Below are positions 61,960-64,000 of a DNA stretch of 64,000 nt, one piece after another; positions within the stretch are counted from its first letter, which is position 1, and each line of letters opens with the position of its first letter. Location of the stretch: assembly GCF_021018895.1 (NCBI RefSeq), contig NC_079369.1, positions 8,315,694 to 8,379,693 on the forward strand, written 5' to 3'. Source of the DNA: Seriola aureovittata (lineage: Eukaryota; Chordata; Actinopteri; Carangiformes; Carangidae). The notes below the pieces were generated by a model. That model worked only from the letters and a program-made list of their open reading frames with translations. It was not told the origin of the DNA and did no database searches. A program made the position numbers and the translations under genes.

Positions 61960-62130
61960 GGTGATTCTGGTGGGCCCCTGGTTTGCAACGGGAAGTTGGC
62001 TGTTGGAGTTGTTTCCTTTAACAAGCAAATGAACTGTGACTACCCAGATGTACCCAACGTCTTCACAGACATATCAAAATTCCTGCCCTGGATCAAAGAC
62101 ACTCTCAAGAAAAAGCAGTGTGAAAAATGA
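61960..62130 (+). CDS. Serine protease exon 5 (catalytic Ser, stop)
   Basis: The exon follows a TCCTTACAG acceptor and opens with GDSGGPLVCNG, the nucleophile being Ser205. It continues LAVGVVSFNKQMNCDYPDVP and ends NVFTDISKFLPWIKDTLKKK QCEK before TGA. Asn235 sits where chymotrypsin residue 226 lines the S1 pocket. The Lys-rich tail is typical of granule proteases that bind proteoglycan (inference). Confidence 0.94.
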   Translation, partial: GDSGGPLVCNGKLAVGVVSFNKQMNCDYPDVPNVFTDISKFLPWIKDTLKKKQCEK

Positions 62131-62821
62131 TAGTTTGATTGTTTATGAATTGCATTGTGGATGTATTGCTTTGTCCAATTCATTTTGCCAGCCAAATGAA
62201 AAATGTGTTTCCTTCTGTGACACCTGTCATCAGTCAACACAAATGCAAAAGTTCTTTGTCTAACACATATTCACAAACTTGTGAAGGATAAGTTTGTTTG
62301 TACTTTTTAATGTCCATGTTGTCTCTTACTGCTCTCCTATTACTGCTTGAGGTGCATATATATATATCTGTTAAATAATAAGAAAAAATATTACTGAGCT
62401 ATAGTTTCATAACGTTGACCGTGGGAACGTCAGTGTTCAAATCTTGCAGCTTGAAACTGTGGTTATAGTGGTTCATCATGACTGTCAGAGTTTTCAAGAA
62501 ATGTTTGGTTTGTGTCATGTAGATCCAGACCAGAGATAATTTGTTGTGTTGTGATTGTGTTGTGCCTGTGTTTCTGCGAAATTTGATGTGGCCACATAGT
62601 AGTATGTATGAAAAGTTAGAGAAAGAGAACCAACATGGTCCAAAATCATTCAATTCAAGAGAATGAAAATATCATCGATGCATAATGAAAATGAATGAAA
62701 AGGAGTGGAGGTACAAGAATAATAGATTCATGCAAGATAAATTTGTATTATTTTTTATTGTAAAGCACTTTGAGCTACAGCTTTCATTATTATTATTAAA
62801 CGTATGATGACGGCTGGATGA

Positions 62822-62827
62822 AATAAA
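62822..62827 (+). other. Candidate polyadenylation signal of the protease gene
   Basis: AATAAA lies about 690 bp after the stop, preceded by a TGTAAAGCACTTTGAGCTAC phrase common in fish 3' ends. It is the best signal seen, though there are weaker A/T-rich words earlier. Confidence 0.5.
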
Positions 62828-62830
62828 CTG

Positions 62831-64000
62831 TGTAGCTATATGAGTTTGACTCTTGCTTAAAGACTTTGACACAAGTAGCCTAATATATAAAATATATAAT
62901 TCTCAATATCTGATATTAAAGGACAGTTACTGTATAGTTACTGTTACTCAGGTCTATCCACTGACTAAGTATTACATGAATTGTTTTATATTTGTGAAAG
63001 TTTGTGGAACTGTTTCACAAATGTCTCATCAAAATAATGCAATCACACTACAAGAAAGCCATTTTCAAGGAAGCAAGTTGTGACATGTTTAGTTTTTGAC
63101 ATTATTCTATTGCACTGCAATAAACTGCCCACAGCAGCAGATTGCAAGTAATTCAGCCTATTGATGTGAGACTGAGTAATGGAAATCTAGACTGATTTTC
63201 ATCTAAGTCACAACTATAGACTTAGACCATGTGCTTTAGCTAATAACACACAAACAGTTATGATCTTTCATTTATTTATGGAAGACACCCATTAAACATT
63301 CACAGTACTGTTGGAAAAAGTAAATGAACCAATGGATTTAATAACTGGTCGACCCTCCTGTGGCAGCAATGATCTCAAACAAGTGAGGTTCTTTGTTACG
63401 TTACTGATCATTTTGCGTTATGCTTTTGGAGTTATAATGGTTGGGCGCGCACTTCTAGGTAGAGTAGCCAATACGGTACAATACGTGTATGTTTTCTGAG
63501 CAGTGCTACTTTTTCAGGGAAGACTGGATGCTACAGTGACTCGGTATCAGACAGTGACGAGACGGCCCAGCCAGACTGGGGCTAGCTGGTTAGCATGCTA
63601 ACTTCAGAAGAAGAAAAAACATAACAGAAAGAGGTGGAAAGCAGGAGTTAGTCGTTGGTATTGCTTTCCACCACTGGAGACAGCTCTGGGTGAGTGAGGG
63701 AAAGAAGTTTGATGCTGACCTTGCACCATTTCTTCCACACTGATAAGTAAAAAGCTGCTAATATTAGCTATGTTAGCTAACATTAGTTAATAGCTCCTTT
63801 AATAAACAACCACTTCGATTCCCTTGTCCCAAAGTCTGTTAGTTTTTTGAATGGGTTTTTGGTTACATGACTGAAATAAGGTGTAAAAATGTAAAAAATA
63901 AAAAATAAAAACCCATGGGCTTTTTGTCAAGGGAACCAGGGTGAGGCTAACATCCATGTTAGCCAAAAATACATCATCCCTGCGGCACTCTATACTTGTC
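62831..64000. other. Right flank, AT-rich, repeat-like
   Basis: No gene was recognised. The end (about 63575-63800), with GCTAGCTGGTTAGCATGCTAAC and further TTAGCTAACATTAG-type words, is typical of fish interspersed repeats. The frame at 63311-63499 has no recognisable protein character. Confidence 0.5.

Overview
The window is nuclear DNA of a ray-finned fish, most likely a percomorph teleost. The evidence is spliced vertebrate genes with GT/AG introns, long (CA)n and (GT)n tracts, a broken Tc1-like transposon of the common fish type, and several short repeats I recognise as widespread in teleosts. Nothing bacterial or phage-like is present.

Three host genes are supported. (1) polrmt, the mitochondrial RNA polymerase, lies on the minus strand. 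Its first five coding exons (10076 down to 2155) join in frame into 477 codons covering the targeting peptide, N-terminal extension and PPR region. The catalytic exons are outside the window to the left. (2) fgf22 lies on the plus strand, head to head with polrmt. Three coding exons (17792-18164, 48203-48306, 49793-49987) give a 223-residue secreted FGF7/10/22-type ligand, with a 30 kb first intron. The polrmt/fgf22 head-to-head order matches human 19p13.3 and is the main reason for calling fgf22 rather than fgf7 or fgf10. (3) A granzyme/duodenase-like serine protease lies on the plus strand (60571-62130). It has five exons, 258 residues and an intact catalytic triad. The human 19p13.3 region also holds haematopoietic serine proteases, so this is probably part of the same old neighbourhood.

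Region by region: 1-10.1 kb is polrmt with a 4.9 kb intron and a decayed LINE piece. 10.1-16.7 kb is the intergenic space between the two promoters, rich in simple repeats. 16.7-18.2 kb is the fgf22 promoter, a (CA)-rich leader and exon 1. 18.2-48.2 kb is fgf22 intron 1. It carries a 6.2 kb, very young, antisense LTR retrotransposon (28110-34351) with near-identical 1.59 kb LTRs, a tRNA-Met primer site, a polypurine tract and a 4 bp target duplication. The element codes only for a Gag-like protein. 48.2-50.5 kb is the rest of fgf22, with a MITE in intron 2. 51-55.1 kb is a cluster of DNA-transposon relics: two inverted-repeat elements and a 1620 bp Tc1-like element with IR/DR ends and a broken transposase. 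55.1-60.4 kb is intergenic with no gene recognised. 60.4-62.8 kb is the protease. 62.8-64 kb is AT-rich repeat-like flank.

The most unusual observations are the LTR element, whose LTRs contain two internal relics of its own tRNA-Met primer binding site, and a decayed 115 bp upstream duplicate of the protease's first exon. I found no CRISPR array, rRNA or tRNA gene, and no convincing new multigene system.
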